Assembly (NCBI GenBank): GCA_019321725.1 | Contig: CM033119.1 | Location: forward strand, 16,318,694 to 16,382,693 | Reading direction: 5' to 3' | Length of the DNA stretch: 64,000 bases | Source of the DNA: Paulownia fortunei | Taxonomy: Eukaryota > Streptophyta > Magnoliopsida > Lamiales > Paulowniaceae | Shown: one piece after another, positions 1-12,398 of the stretch | Layout: every line of letters begins with the position of its first letter | Numbering within the stretch: the stretch's first letter is position 1 | Program-made: the position numbers and the translations under genes | The notes under the pieces: generated by a model | Told to the model about the DNA's origin: nothing | Database searches by the model: none | Seen by the model: only the letters and a program-made list of their open reading frames with translations

Positions 1-644
1 ATGGTATTTTGTATCTAGGTCTAACAATTTTTTTTTCTGTAATTATTGCCATAGCTCTTGTATTTAGTTCAATTTAAATCTAACTAGTTTTTGCAATTCT
101 AGACATTTTAGTCACATAATTGAACTTTGATTTTGGCCTTAGAACATCAATTATGTGTAGATGCAATTCGAATTTGTTTAAAATTGCAGATTCTAAAGTG
201 TGAAGAAGATATTCTTGTCTCCAATGTAAGACTACTTAGGAAAAAATGCCAAAAGTTTTGTAATTGACCAATGTTATTCAGTTTCTCGTTCCAGCTACAT
301 GTAGTGTTGTTCTTTAATGGGGATGTTTCTTCATCCTTAGTTTCCCCTTGTTTTTATCTTCACAAGTCAACTGATTTTTGTTCTTTTCAAGCTTCTTTAC
401 AAAAATTTTGCATTTCACGAGCAAGCATATAACATTAATGCATATGTTTGTGCTTTAACAATCTTTCTGCATATTTGTGATAACATCGTAGACTTAGATC
501 TCCTTGTGCTATCTTTGACAAAATGATTTATTGGACAAAATTTAATTAATTTGCTCTCAAAATATATCTTTCATGTATATAATTAAGGAAGAATTGATAT
601 AATTATTTGTAATGATAAAATGACCGATGTTGTCATTATTTTAT

Positions 645-915
645 GTATTAATTATCACATATGACCGTCACTTAATATAAAATAATGACAAATTAAGTAT
701 TATTATTATTATATTAGATTTTTATCTATTACACAAAAGTGAGATAATTATTTTGCTTTGGCGTTATTATTTTCCTTATTAATTATCATACATGACCACC
801 ACATCAATGATGAGAATTATATGCAGACAGAGGATTATAACGAAGTATTATTATTCAATCGGATTTTTATCTAATAAACAAAAGTGAGATTATCATTTTT
901 CTATGTTTTTGTTAT
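645..915. repeat. Imperfect two-copy tandem duplication, period about 130 bp
   Basis: Both units open with TTATTAATTATCA-like sequence followed by a TATGACC / CATGACC core, and both end with TTTTTATCTA followed by an ACAAAAGTGAGAT block (first unit from about 645, second from about 775). Spacing between the two shared blocks differs by small indels, so the duplication is old. No gene is affected. Confidence 0.6.
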
Positions 916-1261
916 CAATATAAATTAAAAGATAAATTCATCTAATAAATATAATTTAGCTCGTTATATTTGGTCACTCATACAATATAGTAAGATTTGT
1001 TTTAACAAATGATGTGCATATACTTATGATATTACTTTAGACATTGAGTTTTGACGTCATAGTTAACTACAAGTAATGAAATTTTAAAAATGTGGATAAT
1101 TTTATCCAAAAGAAAACTTTTTTTTAAATTAAAGCAAAGGTAATCTTGATTTTCTTAATTGCATATCATATCTCATAATTTGCAGGCATTCATATTCCAC
1201 GATTAGGCCACAAAATCACCATTTGGTGCATTGATTCATATGTGATAAAACAATATTTTAT

Positions 1262-1450
1262 ATTTTAGGATAAATTGCAAAAGGTTATCTTTCAAAATTA
1301 TAAATATTCCCTTGAAATATTACAAATATCCCTTTTGAGGTTTGTGTTTATTTTACAAATTGAACCAAATGTTAAGAGGGTATTTATAATTTACAAACTT
1401 GGATGAATTTTGTTGTAAATACTAAATAAATTAAACCTCAAATGTAGTTT
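1262..1450. repeat. Degenerate copy of the GTAAATTACAAAA short-element family
   Basis: The run of phrases (unable-to-code AT blocks resembling AATTGCAAAAGG, AAATATTCCC, TTTACAAATTGAACC, TATTTATAATTTACAAACTT) matches the order seen in the well-bounded 250-bp element at 27145-27394 and again loosely at 4440-4665. No terminal repeats or target duplication could be placed here, so this is taken as a truncated, old copy. Confidence 0.35.
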
Positions 1451-2779
1451 TATGTTCACCCAAGTTTTGATTAGTATAAAATGCAAGGAAAATGATGAAC
1501 CTAATTTAAAGTAATGATATCACAATATGTTGAAAAGTTTATTCATATATTACTTAACACAATGACAATTATTTATCTAAATTATTCATCCTCATGTCTT
1601 ACATATTGTTAAAGCATCGATACTTAATCTTAGATTAAATTAATTTAATTGAGCCAAATATAAAATAATGATTTGAAAATATATTTTGAACAGTTGTGCT
1701 ACCTACTTCTAAGATATAATGACTATCACTCTTCAAAGTACGATTTTTTTCTCAACAAAAGTACTCTTTATTATTGCTAAAGATTCTATGTTATATGAAG
1801 ATTATATTCATTTATATCAATATTCTTTTTTAATGTGAATCCTTCTTGACGAAAGAAAAAGTACCTTATTATCACTCAAATTCTTGGTAATATATTCAGA
1901 TATGTAACTATTCAATTAAATAGCAAAGGCTACTTAAATCATATGATATTTTATTTTCAAAATAAATGTTCGAAATATACAAATATAATTGTCAAAAGTT
2001 ACTTTGTAAAAGATCAAGAAACATGTAGGAAGTTAGTGGTGTGTTGAATAATAAATTTGAAAGATTGCAAAAATCTCATGTGAAGACTTATTGCAAGTAA
2101 TAATTTTGCCAAGTGTGGATATTTTTCATTTGAGAGTTTAAAATTGTCCTATATTACTTGAACAAATTTAGACAATCTCCGCATATATTATCTCCTATTT
2201 AATACCACCACATTGAAAAGTTTGACAATAATTTTAGTCGGTACAAGGTTTTTTTAGTTGCATGCCTCATCTGATTTTGTTTTAATTATTGAATACTCTT
2301 GTCTTTTGGCAGGAAAGTGAAATAAATCAAAACACTGACATTGACAAGTTGCAAATTCTCCTTATATCATGCATTGTTGTATGAGAAGAACGAAGAATAT
2401 AAGCAATCTGGTTAAATTTATCTCATAAATCATCTAATTATGTGTTGCACCAAACTCCAAACTCGATAAACGATGGTTGTGAGGTCAAATCACTCTGTTA
2501 GTCCTTTATTTTTATTTTTCATATCATTGAATTCAATTTTTTCAGTCATTTTTCATTCATTGGCACTATATAATAATAATAATCAAACACCACTTATTTA
2601 TATGTATTATCAGTTGATAATACAAAAATCACATATTGGTTGCTTAAAACCCTCCATTGTACATTAAAATTTATTATACATTTAAAATATTAATCAAAGG
2701 TTAAAAAAATGGCATGCTTTGTAGAATACTATGTTAGAACTCTATAAATTGAGCATCTTTCATATTAATATATATTTTT

Positions 2780-2801
2780 TATTATTATTATTATTATTAT
2801 T
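2780..2801. repeat. (ATT)n microsatellite
   Basis: Seven or more uninterrupted ATT units followed by a T-rich tail. Simple sequence repeat; likely polymorphic between individuals. Confidence 0.9.
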
Positions 2802-3136
2802 TTATTTTTTTTTTGAAAGTAAAAGTAGAGTGGCTCAATCATTTGTGGAGTGCTAATATCACTACTCACATTTAAAAAATTCATAAAATTATTTGGGTTG
2901 GCCCGGTGGCCAGCCCAATTAGGTTTAGGCCTACATAATGAACCTTGGGTCCATGCTGGGATAGTTCGTTTTCCAAACAATGCCCAGATTGGACCTGACC
3001 CGATCAAGGCCGGACTATATTGAACCCAATACGTGAACAATACCAGGCTTATCTTTTAATAAATAATTAATATAAATATCTCTCAAAGCCATATAAAAAT
3101 CATTTAAGAATTATTTGCATCTACCTTCGTTACCAC

Positions 3137-3207
3137 AGGACCTCGTTTGGATTTGTAGATGGAATTGTATAATAAATCCATCTCAATCCTAATGCCAAAC
3201 GAGGCCT
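3137..3207. repeat. Small fold-back element (about 71 bp)
   Basis: The ends are inverted copies of each other: CCTCGTTTGG near 3141-3150 against CCAAACGAGG at 3195-3204, flanked on both sides by AGG/CCT. The motif is common at ends of plant MITEs. Only about 45 bp separate the arms, so it is either a solo hairpin or a deletion remnant of a longer element. Confidence 0.55.
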
Positions 3208-3672
3208 AAATAAATTAAACGTGAATCTCAATTAATATTAACGGTGAACACAAAAGATTATTACACTAATGAAAAGTTTTTAGTACAGACTTAATTTGTC
3301 AAAATTTTATTTATCATATTTATCAATCAATGATTGGTATACTCCACTAATATGGAAGTGACTTGAGAGAAAGAACAATCTAAGCAAAAAAAGTGGCCCC
3401 ACAAAAATTTTAGTATTAAGACTAGGTCCCCTAACCACCCCATCCCTCCCCCCACAGGTCCTTCCCAAAGCACACATCACACACAATGAAAGGACTGAGC
3501 ATGGGCTGCTATAAAACTTTTGTGCCCAAGCTGCTGGGCAGTGGTCAAAAGACCAATTTTCTTTTCCAACAAAGCTGGCAGATCAGAAATTGCCCAGAAA
3601 AGTACAACTTACATATCTTGACAACTACTCAACAATAATGTGGGCTTTTTCTTATTTACTTAATTTCCATGT

Positions 3673-3986
3673 TAGGATTTTATTAAAATTTGAGATTTAC
3701 ATTGTTAAATTTTTAAGGATTTGGATTTAAATTTGTTAAGAATTAGTTGGGTTTAAATTAGACTTGTTAGACCATTTTATAATTTTAAAAATATTAAAAA
3801 TATATTTTTTATAATAATATCACTAAAATTTACTAAAAAGTATTTTTTTTTAAAAAAAAAACATTACATAAATAGATATAAATTAAATAAAAATTAAACT
3901 AAATGGGAGGTATTTGAAAATAAAAAATCAAAATTCACCCCAACCTACTTAAAATTTTATACAAATTCACTCATTTACCATTCCTA
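3673..3986. mobile_element. Probable degenerate hAT-type MITE
   Basis: The right end reads ACCATTCCTA, the inverted form of the TAGGAATGGTAA-type terminus shared by the better preserved copies at 11462-12015, 48714-49013 and 59906-60487. The interior carries the same phrases (TTATAATTTTAAAAATATTAAA, then TTTGAAAATAAAAAATCAAA). The left end (TAGGATTTTATT) is a guess and no target duplication is visible. Confidence 0.4.
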
Positions 3987-5757
3987 AAGTCAGTAAAATA
4001 TAATTTTTCAAGAACTAAGTTGTCAAAAAATATTTTAAAATTATCTTTCGAGATAAATAAAGAATTATACCAACATCGGGTGATCTCCCAAGACAAATGA
4101 AGAATTACACCTAGAACGAGCTAGGTGTAGGCCATAATTTTTTTCAATTCTTACTTGGAATTATATGAACATTAGTTTTTTCTCCCCTAATCTACACCAA
4201 GAATCACCAGAAAGGGCATCAGCTTCATATCATGGAGATTGGATTCTGTCCAGCAAATCTTTTTCCAACTTATCTGCACTTTGCATAGCTTCAAAATTTG
4301 TAGCAATAAGTTGAGCAATGGTGCATTGACAAAGAGCAAAGGTGATACTCTATATACTCGGATAAAAATTAAGAAATCTTAGAAAAATTATCCAACAGTG
4401 GGAAATGCTTAAGTTGCCTAGTAAGTTTGAGGCTTAATTAAAAAAATTGTCCTTGAAATTCGAGTAATTTATAAAAAAATTCATCTAAATTTATAAATTA
4501 TAAATATTATATTGATATTTATTTCTATTTTACAATTATTTATAAAATAAAAATAAACTTCAATAAGGTATTTTTAATTTCAAAAAAATAACTAAATTTT
4601 TTATAATTAAATTAAACCTTAGGGTAGTTTTTATTATTTACCTAAATTTTATATAATTGAATTTCTCTTTGGTTTAAGGCAGTGCCTTTGAGACAAAGGT
4701 AGTGCCTAGACGCCACCAATAGAATGGTTTAGACATATTTTTGAGGTTTTTTTACTTGGAAAAATTGTGTTTAAATAGGATAGCAGATTGGGTATTCATT
4801 ATATTGAGTATTTTTGTGAGAGAATTCATATTTGGGGAGTTCATTATATTGGGTATTTTTTATTAAACCTGAGAATAAGGGAATTTTAGAGTATTTTTAC
4901 TACAATCTGTTCAAATTACTTCACACATTTTTTTGTTTAATAAAAATGGCCAAATTCTTAGCACCAGTTAACAAGAAGTTAAAATTGGCCAAGCCAAATT
5001 ATTGACACTCTTGTCTGAGTAGATAAGTATAGACTTCTAGTAATAATGCTCCCAAAATCCAACCCTGTATGTACAGAAACACTTAATTTAAAGCCATATA
5101 ACAAGAGCACAAAGCACTGCTTACACAAATGCAAGTTGGTAAATGGAATTGAATTATGTACAGTAAAATCCATTGACAAATTCTATTGGCCTTCAATCCA
5201 GAATGATCTGTTCCATCATAGAAATTTCAGCCCCTTTCCACAAGCAATATCTTGGGTTTTGATGACCCCTCAAGAGATGGCCAAAGCTAACCAGGAGGAG
5301 GAGAAAATAATAAAAAACAAAAAATAAAAAAATGGGACCCCCATCAAAAGGGCTTTGCCCCAAACATTCAAACAAATCCAATCACATTCTTTTGTATGTT
5401 TTTGTGATGGGAAACATGCAACACAAATATGTCAAATCACATAAAACAGTTTCCACAGCCCATTTCCCCTGCTCAACCCTATTGCACCAGCCTTTCCAAA
5501 GACTAAAAGAAATAGCAAAAAACCCTTTAAAAGTTGGGGTTTCAATTAATTATAAAATATGAACATTGAAGAAAAAGAAAGAAAGAAAATATGGTTAAAT
5601 AATTACACAAATGGGACAAGTATGAAGCCAATTAGCTGTTAATTATGTTAAGTAGACTCTTGAAGCTTGAGGTTTCCTTACCAGACCTTATGAGCTGTGG
5701 CTTTATGGAGCCAATTAGCCAAATTGGCCCTTTTTTTTCTGCTGCAAAACCTCTGCT

Positions 5758-5763
5758 TTTATT
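5758..5763 (-). terminator. Candidate poly(A) signal of the CYCD5-like gene
   Basis: AATAAA on the minus strand about 145 bp downstream of the cyclin stop codon, in a GT/T-rich setting. Plant polyadenylation signals are weakly conserved, so this is a candidate only. Confidence 0.35.
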
Positions 5764-5907
5764 ACTTTTCTCAAATGTATTTCTCCTTCCTTCTGCTTGT
5801 GGTTTGTGAGATCAACTCCAAATCATATCCAAGCACTTACAAATCAGCAAACTTATTAGGCCAGTAAACATTTGACATCCACCGTACAGTTTCTCACTGT
5901 TTGAGTT

Positions 5908-7401
5908 TCAGTGCTTCTTCTTCTTGTCAGACATATCACTCAATTGATCACTCTGATTGAATACAAGCCTCTTTCTTTTTGCACTAGGAACAGGAGAACT
6001 ACCACAAGCTTCATTCCTGTGTAATTGGATAGGTGATAAATCAGGAGATTTAATGCCTTTGTCTAACTTTAGTCTTTCAATGTCCATTTCCTGAACTTGG
6101 TAATAGCAAGAAATGACATCTTCCTGTATTAAAAATTTACAAAACATTGTCAATCAGAACTCATGCAGGCTAATTTTCAGTAGATTGTGAAAAATAAGAA
6201 AAACCAAAAAGGCAGGAATTCATCAGAAAGATATACATATGAAACAAATAAAAAATTCCTCACAATCTTAAGAACACCCCTTGAAGTTAAGGGACCAATT
6301 TTGAGCTCTAAGGCATCTCTTGTCAATCTTGGCTCCAATACTAGTAATGTGGCTGCTGCTGCTATCACAGATGGTCTTTGACACATTATTTTCAAGTCTG
6401 CGTTTAAGTGTATGGTAAGTTTACAACTTTGAACCAATCAAGACTACAACAAATTGATTCCAAGATTCACCAAACATTTCAGGAAATAAATTCTTCTTAT
6501 TTCTACTGGAAATGGAAATGATAAATTACCTCTCACTGCACATAAAATGACTTCCACAATTCTTGACACTCCAGTTCTTGGTGGAGAGTTTTCACCGAAC
6601 TTCTTCACAAAGAAAGGAATGAAAGCAAAGGGAGTGATTGATCCCATTTTCCATTCCAATGTATTCAATACTAAAAGCTCCATCCTTTGTGTTGTCCTGC
6701 CCTCAAAATTGTAACCCTCCACACAGAACTCTGATAATGATGGCGCTACACACTCTTCCATTTTTGCAGCTAATGAGAGACAGGCCATTGACAGTAACCT
6801 TATTGCCCAAGATTTTTCGGCCTGCATTTATAAAGACTCAAGAAAATTGTAATCTATATATTATCAAGAAAATCGAAATCAGAGCAAAAATTCAGAATTT
6901 AAAAAGTTTGAAAAGAATTCACTTACATTAATAGATCTTCTTGCAAGAAATCTATCAAGATATGTGACTGATAAGTAAGCTGTTTGGAATCTGAACCCAA
7001 GAAGTTCCCTTTTCTGCACCAAAATTGCCAAGATTTTCATTTTTCTTCCACTCGATCATCAAGAAGAAGGAACAAATTTCAACATTTTAATAGTGGAATG
7101 CACACAAGAAAGTCACAAATGAAAAGGGATCGAGACAAACTCTGAGAATGTACTGGATTCCATCCAAACGAGCCCCTATAATCCAATCTCCACCAGAAGT
7201 TTGCCAAAATTCTTGCATTTGGAGCCCACAACTTGTGATTTCTCTATCAAGAAGCATTCTCATGTACTCATCCTCATCACCATCTTCTAAAATAGAAGCA
7301 AAGTCACCCATTTCCTCTTCTCCTTCCTCATCCAAGCTGGCCTCATTTTCTTTACACAATAGCAGACCAGTAGGTGAAAATATAGCTTCAGAAAGTTCCA
7401 T
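5908..7401 (-). CDS. CYCD5: D-type cyclin, CYCD5 class
   Basis: Partner of cyclin-dependent kinases at the G1/S transition; D cyclins direct the kinase to the retinoblastoma-related protein in the nucleus. Five exons, read downward: 7401-7141, 7013-6927, 6821-6530, 6397-6264, 6123-5908. All introns are GT-AG and phases agree, giving 329 aa. Residues 14-18 are LLCKE, matching the LxCxE retinoblastoma-binding motif, followed by an acidic stretch. The N-terminal cyclin box covers about 60-190 (TAYLSVTYLDRFLARRSI, then LSMACLSLAAKMEE), and the C-terminal cyclin fold about 200-285 (RPSVIAAAATLL). The tail is basic (SAKRKRL, KKKK), a plausible nuclear signal. Arabidopsis CYCD5;1 is of similar length. 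An in-frame ATG at 7504-7506 would add 35 residues; I prefer 7401 because CYCD5 proteins carry LxCxE close to the N terminus. Class assignment rests on overall resemblance, not an alignment. Confidence 0.88.
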
Positions 7402-7680
7402 TTCTTCACTTATTTTTCTAGTGTTTTTCAACAGCGTTTCTGCATCTAAATGTAACAGAAAATCTAGGATATGTATTGATGAGGATGGAGGGCCTGGTGC
7501 CGCCAAGATTAGCGGGTATATGATAATGGACGTGTCTTCTAACTAGGAAATGTGATTACCATTAAAACCGTTACATATATGACACTATAATTCATTATTT
7601 CATTCCAAATGCTATAAACGGATTGCGAGATCTTCAAGGAACCTTAAAATATGGCGTAAATGTAGTTTAGTTGGAAAGTG

Positions 7681-7770
7681 GTGGTGGGCGCGGTGGTGGG
7701 TGGTGGGGAGTGGGGGTGGTGATGGTGATGGTGATGGTGACGGTGGAGGAGGGGAGAGGGTTTGAGCCGA
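7681..7770 (+). promoter_or_regulatory. G-rich, GGTGAT-repeat tract upstream of the cyclin gene
   Basis: This strand has runs of three to five G at short spacing (GGG, GGG, GGGG, GGGGG) followed by about five GGTGAT/GGTGAC units and a GGAGGGGAGAGGG stretch. It sits about 180-370 bp upstream of the cyclin start codons, so as non-template strand for the cyclin it is a CT/CCATCA-rich tract. It could form a G-quadruplex or bind GAGA/CT-type factors. Function is inferred from position only. Confidence 0.45.
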
Positions 7771-10700
7771 AAATATGTGGCTGGTTTTTTGGAGTTCAAA
7801 AAGGTTGAGAATTTGTTTACTTTTTGGCTTTGACCACGGAGCGTTTTTGTTTGAGAGTGGACTGGAGATAGAAGTCTTTGGTAGAATTGTCGTGTAACAT
7901 GTGGATAAATATTTTATTTTTTGTGATAAATATTTTATTTTTTATGAAATAAAAAATTTATTTATTATTTAATATTCAATATATATTATATTTAGTATAT
8001 TTTAAATATTACTCGTATGTGTCACTAAGTACAAGTGTAATTTACACATTATGTTACTGATTAGATTTGATTAAACTCGATTGAAAGTAAAATATTCAAA
8101 ATTTAAAAATATTCAATTGAGAGTACGTGTAGTAAAATAAATAAAAACTAAAAAAATTTGATATAATATATTTTAAATAAGTAATTGCTGCATCTCAAAT
8201 TATATTTTGATATTATTTAATTTATGAACCCAAGTTAAAATTATGATTGTTTATCTCGGCCATGAAAATTGTGATTATTTTTTGAACAAGTTTAAATATA
8301 TTTAAGTATAAAGATAGAGAAAATATTAAAATTATAATAATTTTAGTGGTAAAATTCATTGTGTAATTTACAAATTTTGAATTGGATATTTTTCCTTTCT
8401 TTTTTCTTGTTAAACTCTAGAATTTCACATCAGTAACCTTCAATTTTCATCGCTAACAAATTTCTTCATTATATTTCATCTTTCATAATTATTTAAATAT
8501 CTCTTTCACTCAGCAACACCAATAATAAAGCTCTTCATAAAATTTGTTTATAAAATAACAAACAATAAATAAAAAATTTATGTCATTTTCTAAAAGTGTA
8601 TAATTATCAAATTTTTTTATGTAAAATTTAAAAATCTAAAGCATAATGAAATAAAATTCAATTGTTAAAGCAAGTATGAAGTATTAGAACACTATGTCTA
8701 ACTCAAGGATTATATAATCAAACAGATAATATTCATATTATATTCAATATATTATACATCAAATATTTAAATAATAGACGAGTATCTCCGTTCAATATAA
8801 ACATTATAGAGGCTGATCAAATGTGGGACATTGCATTATTATTCTTTTTTTGTTTTTTATTTTTATTTTTTTTATTTTTTTTATATCCAGGTATTTAAGG
8901 CTTACATCTCAATTAAGTTATGGAGAAAATGTTCACCCATCAAGGCCACGCTCCAAATAAATTCAATCATGTGTATCCACAATATACTTATATTTAAATC
9001 AAATACACAATTTATTTATTTTTCAATAAAAGCAACAATACACAAAAATCAATAGTCTTCTACATTTTTATTAAATCTGTTAAAAATTCAATATATCATT
9101 ACTCACATTTATACCCCACTCTTTTTCAACGCATGACTCAACCTGGTGGATTGCATTATTATTGCCAAAAAGCAAAGGCAGGTGTAGGTTTGCATTTCCA
9201 GATTGGCCATGGAATTTAATGTCCAAGTCCCATTATATGGAGTGACTGGTCAAAGACGACGTGTCAGTAATGGATTGGGTCACTCCAGGATATCCATGCT
9301 ACAGTGTATAATTAATTTTTTTATAAAAATATAAATAAATTTGTTCAAGATGATATATTGTTTTAATCCAAATTTTGGTGTTTTAATTACACTTATCTAT
9401 ATCTATCTTAAATATTTGGAGTTTCAGTATGCATCTCTTGAGATTTGAATTTTTGATAAAGATTTTCTTTATAATATTATTTGGTCAATAAATTTATTAA
9501 AATTTCAATATTAATGAAATAATTATTTCTATGTTGTGTTATAATTATAAATTAATTAATATAGTGATGCATATAAAATAATTTTCGCATGATTTGAAAA
9601 TAAGTGCTGGTACGGTACATAAAAAATAATATTAAAATAAAATATATTTTTGCTCTGAATAATTTATTGACATTCATATTATATTTGTATGTTCACGAAT
9701 TCGTATATTATTTATTTTTATATTCATCAAAATTTTGCAGGTGAAACATAATTTTTAAATATAATAAAATTAATTATATTTAAATTTCACATATTTTAGA
9801 AATCGTGTGTAAATTTCGAAATTTAATTCAGGAGAAGTTTGGCGGTACAGAGCCGTTACATGTTTTTTAGTGAAATGATTACATAAATTACTCTATGAGA
9901 AATATCAATAATCGTAATTAGCAATTAATTATTAATAATTATCAAATAAGTAAATTCAACAATAAACTAATCAATTAATACAAAATTAGAAAAATACCTT
10001 CACTTTAGTGAGATTTAAATGTATTACCTCATAATCTTGTATCTAACCATTACAATATTTTATACTGTTAAATACTAAAATTAACATTATATTAAAAATC
10101 AGACAAGCGGTTTTTACAAGATGTGACGACTTCTTCTTCTATTTTATTTTTATTTGATAAACCTCTTGAAATCTATATGTGCAGTCAATTAAAAAAAAAT
10201 CATGTTTTAAAACATCCTTTTTTTAATTAAAAGTATTTTTTAATGCAGTGTCAGACTTACTCTTAGTGTTCCACTCAGTAGACCATGCTCCATTACACAC
10301 TCAAATATTTCTTTATAAATAAGCAAAGAATTGTTGTCATTGATAAGAAGAAAAAAAATTCATTATAATGTGAAAAGAGTTAATGATTAGTGTTAAAGAT
10401 AGAGATACGAACAAATCGAGTCGAGTTGAATACATTATTATTCAAACTTATTTGATTTTTTATTAAATTTTAAAAATTATGTTTGAATTTATTTTGATAG
10501 TTAATCGAATCAAACATGACTTGAACTCAAATAACTTGATATTTTTTACATATATTTTTTCATATTTAATTAATTGAATCAAATTTAAGTTGATTTTTAA
10601 TTTTTTTAATAAAAAATATATTTAAATTTAATTTATTAAATTAATAAATTAATACTAAATAAATTTTTAATCATTAATTTTGAATTAAATATTAAATAAT

Positions 10701-11453
10701 TTAATTTTGTTTGTATGTAGCTAATATTGAGGAGTCGGGCTACAAATAGTTTGAACTAGGATCAGTACATTGAAAGAAAAAAAAAATCCCTATTTTGCTG
10801 TTAAGATATGATTGGGCCAAAGCACAGCCCAATTAGTTTGTTGAAAAAGGCTGTTTAGAAGTTGAATTCAGGGCAGATTTGGCTGGTCCTACCCAAACCC
10901 ACGTAAAGATTCTTTAATCAGGATTCGAATTTAGAGCACATTGGATTTTTAATACAGTCAAATATCGATAGAGGATATACAATAAATTAATAACCTGACT
11001 TGAACTGTAAATAATAAAAAATAAAATAAAATTAAGAATGAAATGATAATAAAAAAAAATATGGATATAATATTTTTCACACTTGGTATATATAAAAAAT
11101 AAAAGAATCAAATTGTCATTCTTTATTTAATTTCAATCTCATAATTGGTAATTAAAAATAAATAGTAGAAATAGAATAAAATTATTTTTGATGATCAAAT
11201 TACTCTTTAGTAAAAAAAAAATAGAATAAAATTATTATTTGATATATTGTGCATATATGAGTTTGTTATGATTTTAATCAGTGTTAATATGTGTGTGTAT
11301 ATATATAAAGATAAAATCTCATACTGATATAAATATTTTTTTGATTAATAAAAACCAACTCATAAAATTAATTTTTTTTTTATTATTGATTAGATTGAGA
11401 TAAATAATTAAAAAAGACAATGCAGAAAAATAAAATATTTTTTGTGTTGGTTC
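7771..11453. other. AT-rich intergenic region
   Basis: No gene supported. 8820-8885 is T-rich low complexity. 9120-9300 is less AT-rich, lacks obvious repeats and contains GACGACGTGTCAG; it may be single-copy regulatory DNA or a decayed element. 10380-10740 belongs to a dispersed repeat family (listed). Confidence 0.5.
10380..10740. repeat. Dispersed repeat, related to 56540-57115
   Basis: Shares an ordered series of phrases with 56540-57115: CGAGTCGAGTTGAATA-like opening, TTATTTGATTTTT, TTAATCGAATCAAA, then AAATATTAAATAA near the end. Such CGAG-rich, AT-interrupted sequences are typical of plant non-autonomous DNA elements. Ends and target duplications were not resolved. Confidence 0.45.
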
Positions 11454-12023
11454 AATTTTATTAGGAATACAATAAGTTTAAATAAAATTCTGACCGCACC
11501 GAACTCTTTTCGCTTGGGTGAGATTTTGAAACCACAAATGGATCTCAAGGGGGTCTCACATTTTAGTTTTAAAATCCGAACTCAATCCCTTAAAACGTTG
11601 CATATATATTTTTTTTATTATATATATATATATGTGAAAAAATATATATACCTTATATAAGTACTTATAAAAAATATAAATATATTATTTTTATAAATTA
11701 AAATAGTAATATACAATAATAAATAGTTAAATATATTAAATTGTATATTTGAAGTTTTTATTTTTTTAAAAAATTAATATATATATATAAGTTAAATAAT
11801 TAGTTATTTGTTGATAATATTATTTTTTCATATTTAGAAAGTTATGGCGATATTATTATTTTAAAAATATTTTTAAAAAATTTTAAAATTATTAATCAGG
11901 TTTAATGGGTCCAACCCACTAACTCTCGAGTTTTGGGCAAATTCAAATTTAAGTTTATAAAAATCTTAAAGGGTTGAGTTTTGGGCAAACCTGACCCGAC
12001 CTATTGTCATTCCTAAATTTTAT
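11454..12023. mobile_element. hAT-type MITE, 554 bp, with perfect 8-bp target duplication
   Basis: The element occupies 11462-12015. It begins TAGGAATACAATAAG and ends TTGTCATTCCTA (inverted ends TAGGAAT-ACAA / TAGGAATGACAA). It is bracketed by identical 8-bp direct repeats AATTTTAT at 11454-11461 and 12016-12023, the size made by hAT transposases. It encodes nothing. Its right part is the inverted equivalent of the left part of 59906-60487, including a GGGTCCAACCCA phrase, so the two belong to one family in opposite orientation. The perfect duplication suggests fairly recent insertion compared with its relatives here. Confidence 0.85.
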
Positions 12024-12398
12024 CAAATATTTTTATTTAGTTTAATAGGATAATTTTGTCAAAAATAAATGTAAGTTCATTCGTAGTTGATTGGGAATGC
12101 TAAACTCGTAAGGGAGAGAGATAATGACCAAATTAATGTTTTTAGGAATAGTTATTCCTTTAGAAATATATATTTCTAACACTAAATTATACCAATCATA
12201 TACTTAGGAATAGACTTGGATTCCATTGTCACTCATTTTCTACATATCAATCATACTATAAAAGGTGTAGTTCCTAACTAGGGCCAAATTACTAAAATTA
12301 ATTAGATAAATTTTTTAAAATTTTTTAGGACCCCATGAAAATATAAATTAATAATTCACCATGATATTAAATTTGAAAAATACATTTGTTGTATATGC

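Larger units (their letters stand above)
1..2778. other. AT-rich intergenic region, no gene seen
   Basis: About 2.8 kb of AT-rich sequence with stop codons in all frames. The only long open frame (2473-2667) encodes a low-complexity, phenylalanine- and isoleucine-rich string that resembles no family I know. It contains an imperfect tandem duplication (645-915) and a stretch related to a dispersed short-element family (about 1262-1450), listed separately. Nothing else is supported. Confidence 0.6.
2802..5750. other. Intergenic region with repeat fragments, downstream of the cyclin gene
   Basis: No gene is supported. The stretch 2890-3030 is less AT-rich and looks like decayed transposon sequence. 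3137-3207 is a small fold-back and 3673-3986 a possible MITE (both listed). 4440-4665 resembles the GTAAATTACAAAA family. 4979-5560 is less AT-rich and has short opposing open frames, but none resembles a known protein or carries supportable splice sites; it could include the far 3' end of the cyclin transcription unit or a non-coding RNA, neither of which the sequence proves. Confidence 0.5.

Noticed and set aside
2765..3040. 91-codon minus-strand open frame in a less AT-rich patch
   Set aside because: It runs into an (ATT)n repeat and resembles no family; probably transposon remnant.
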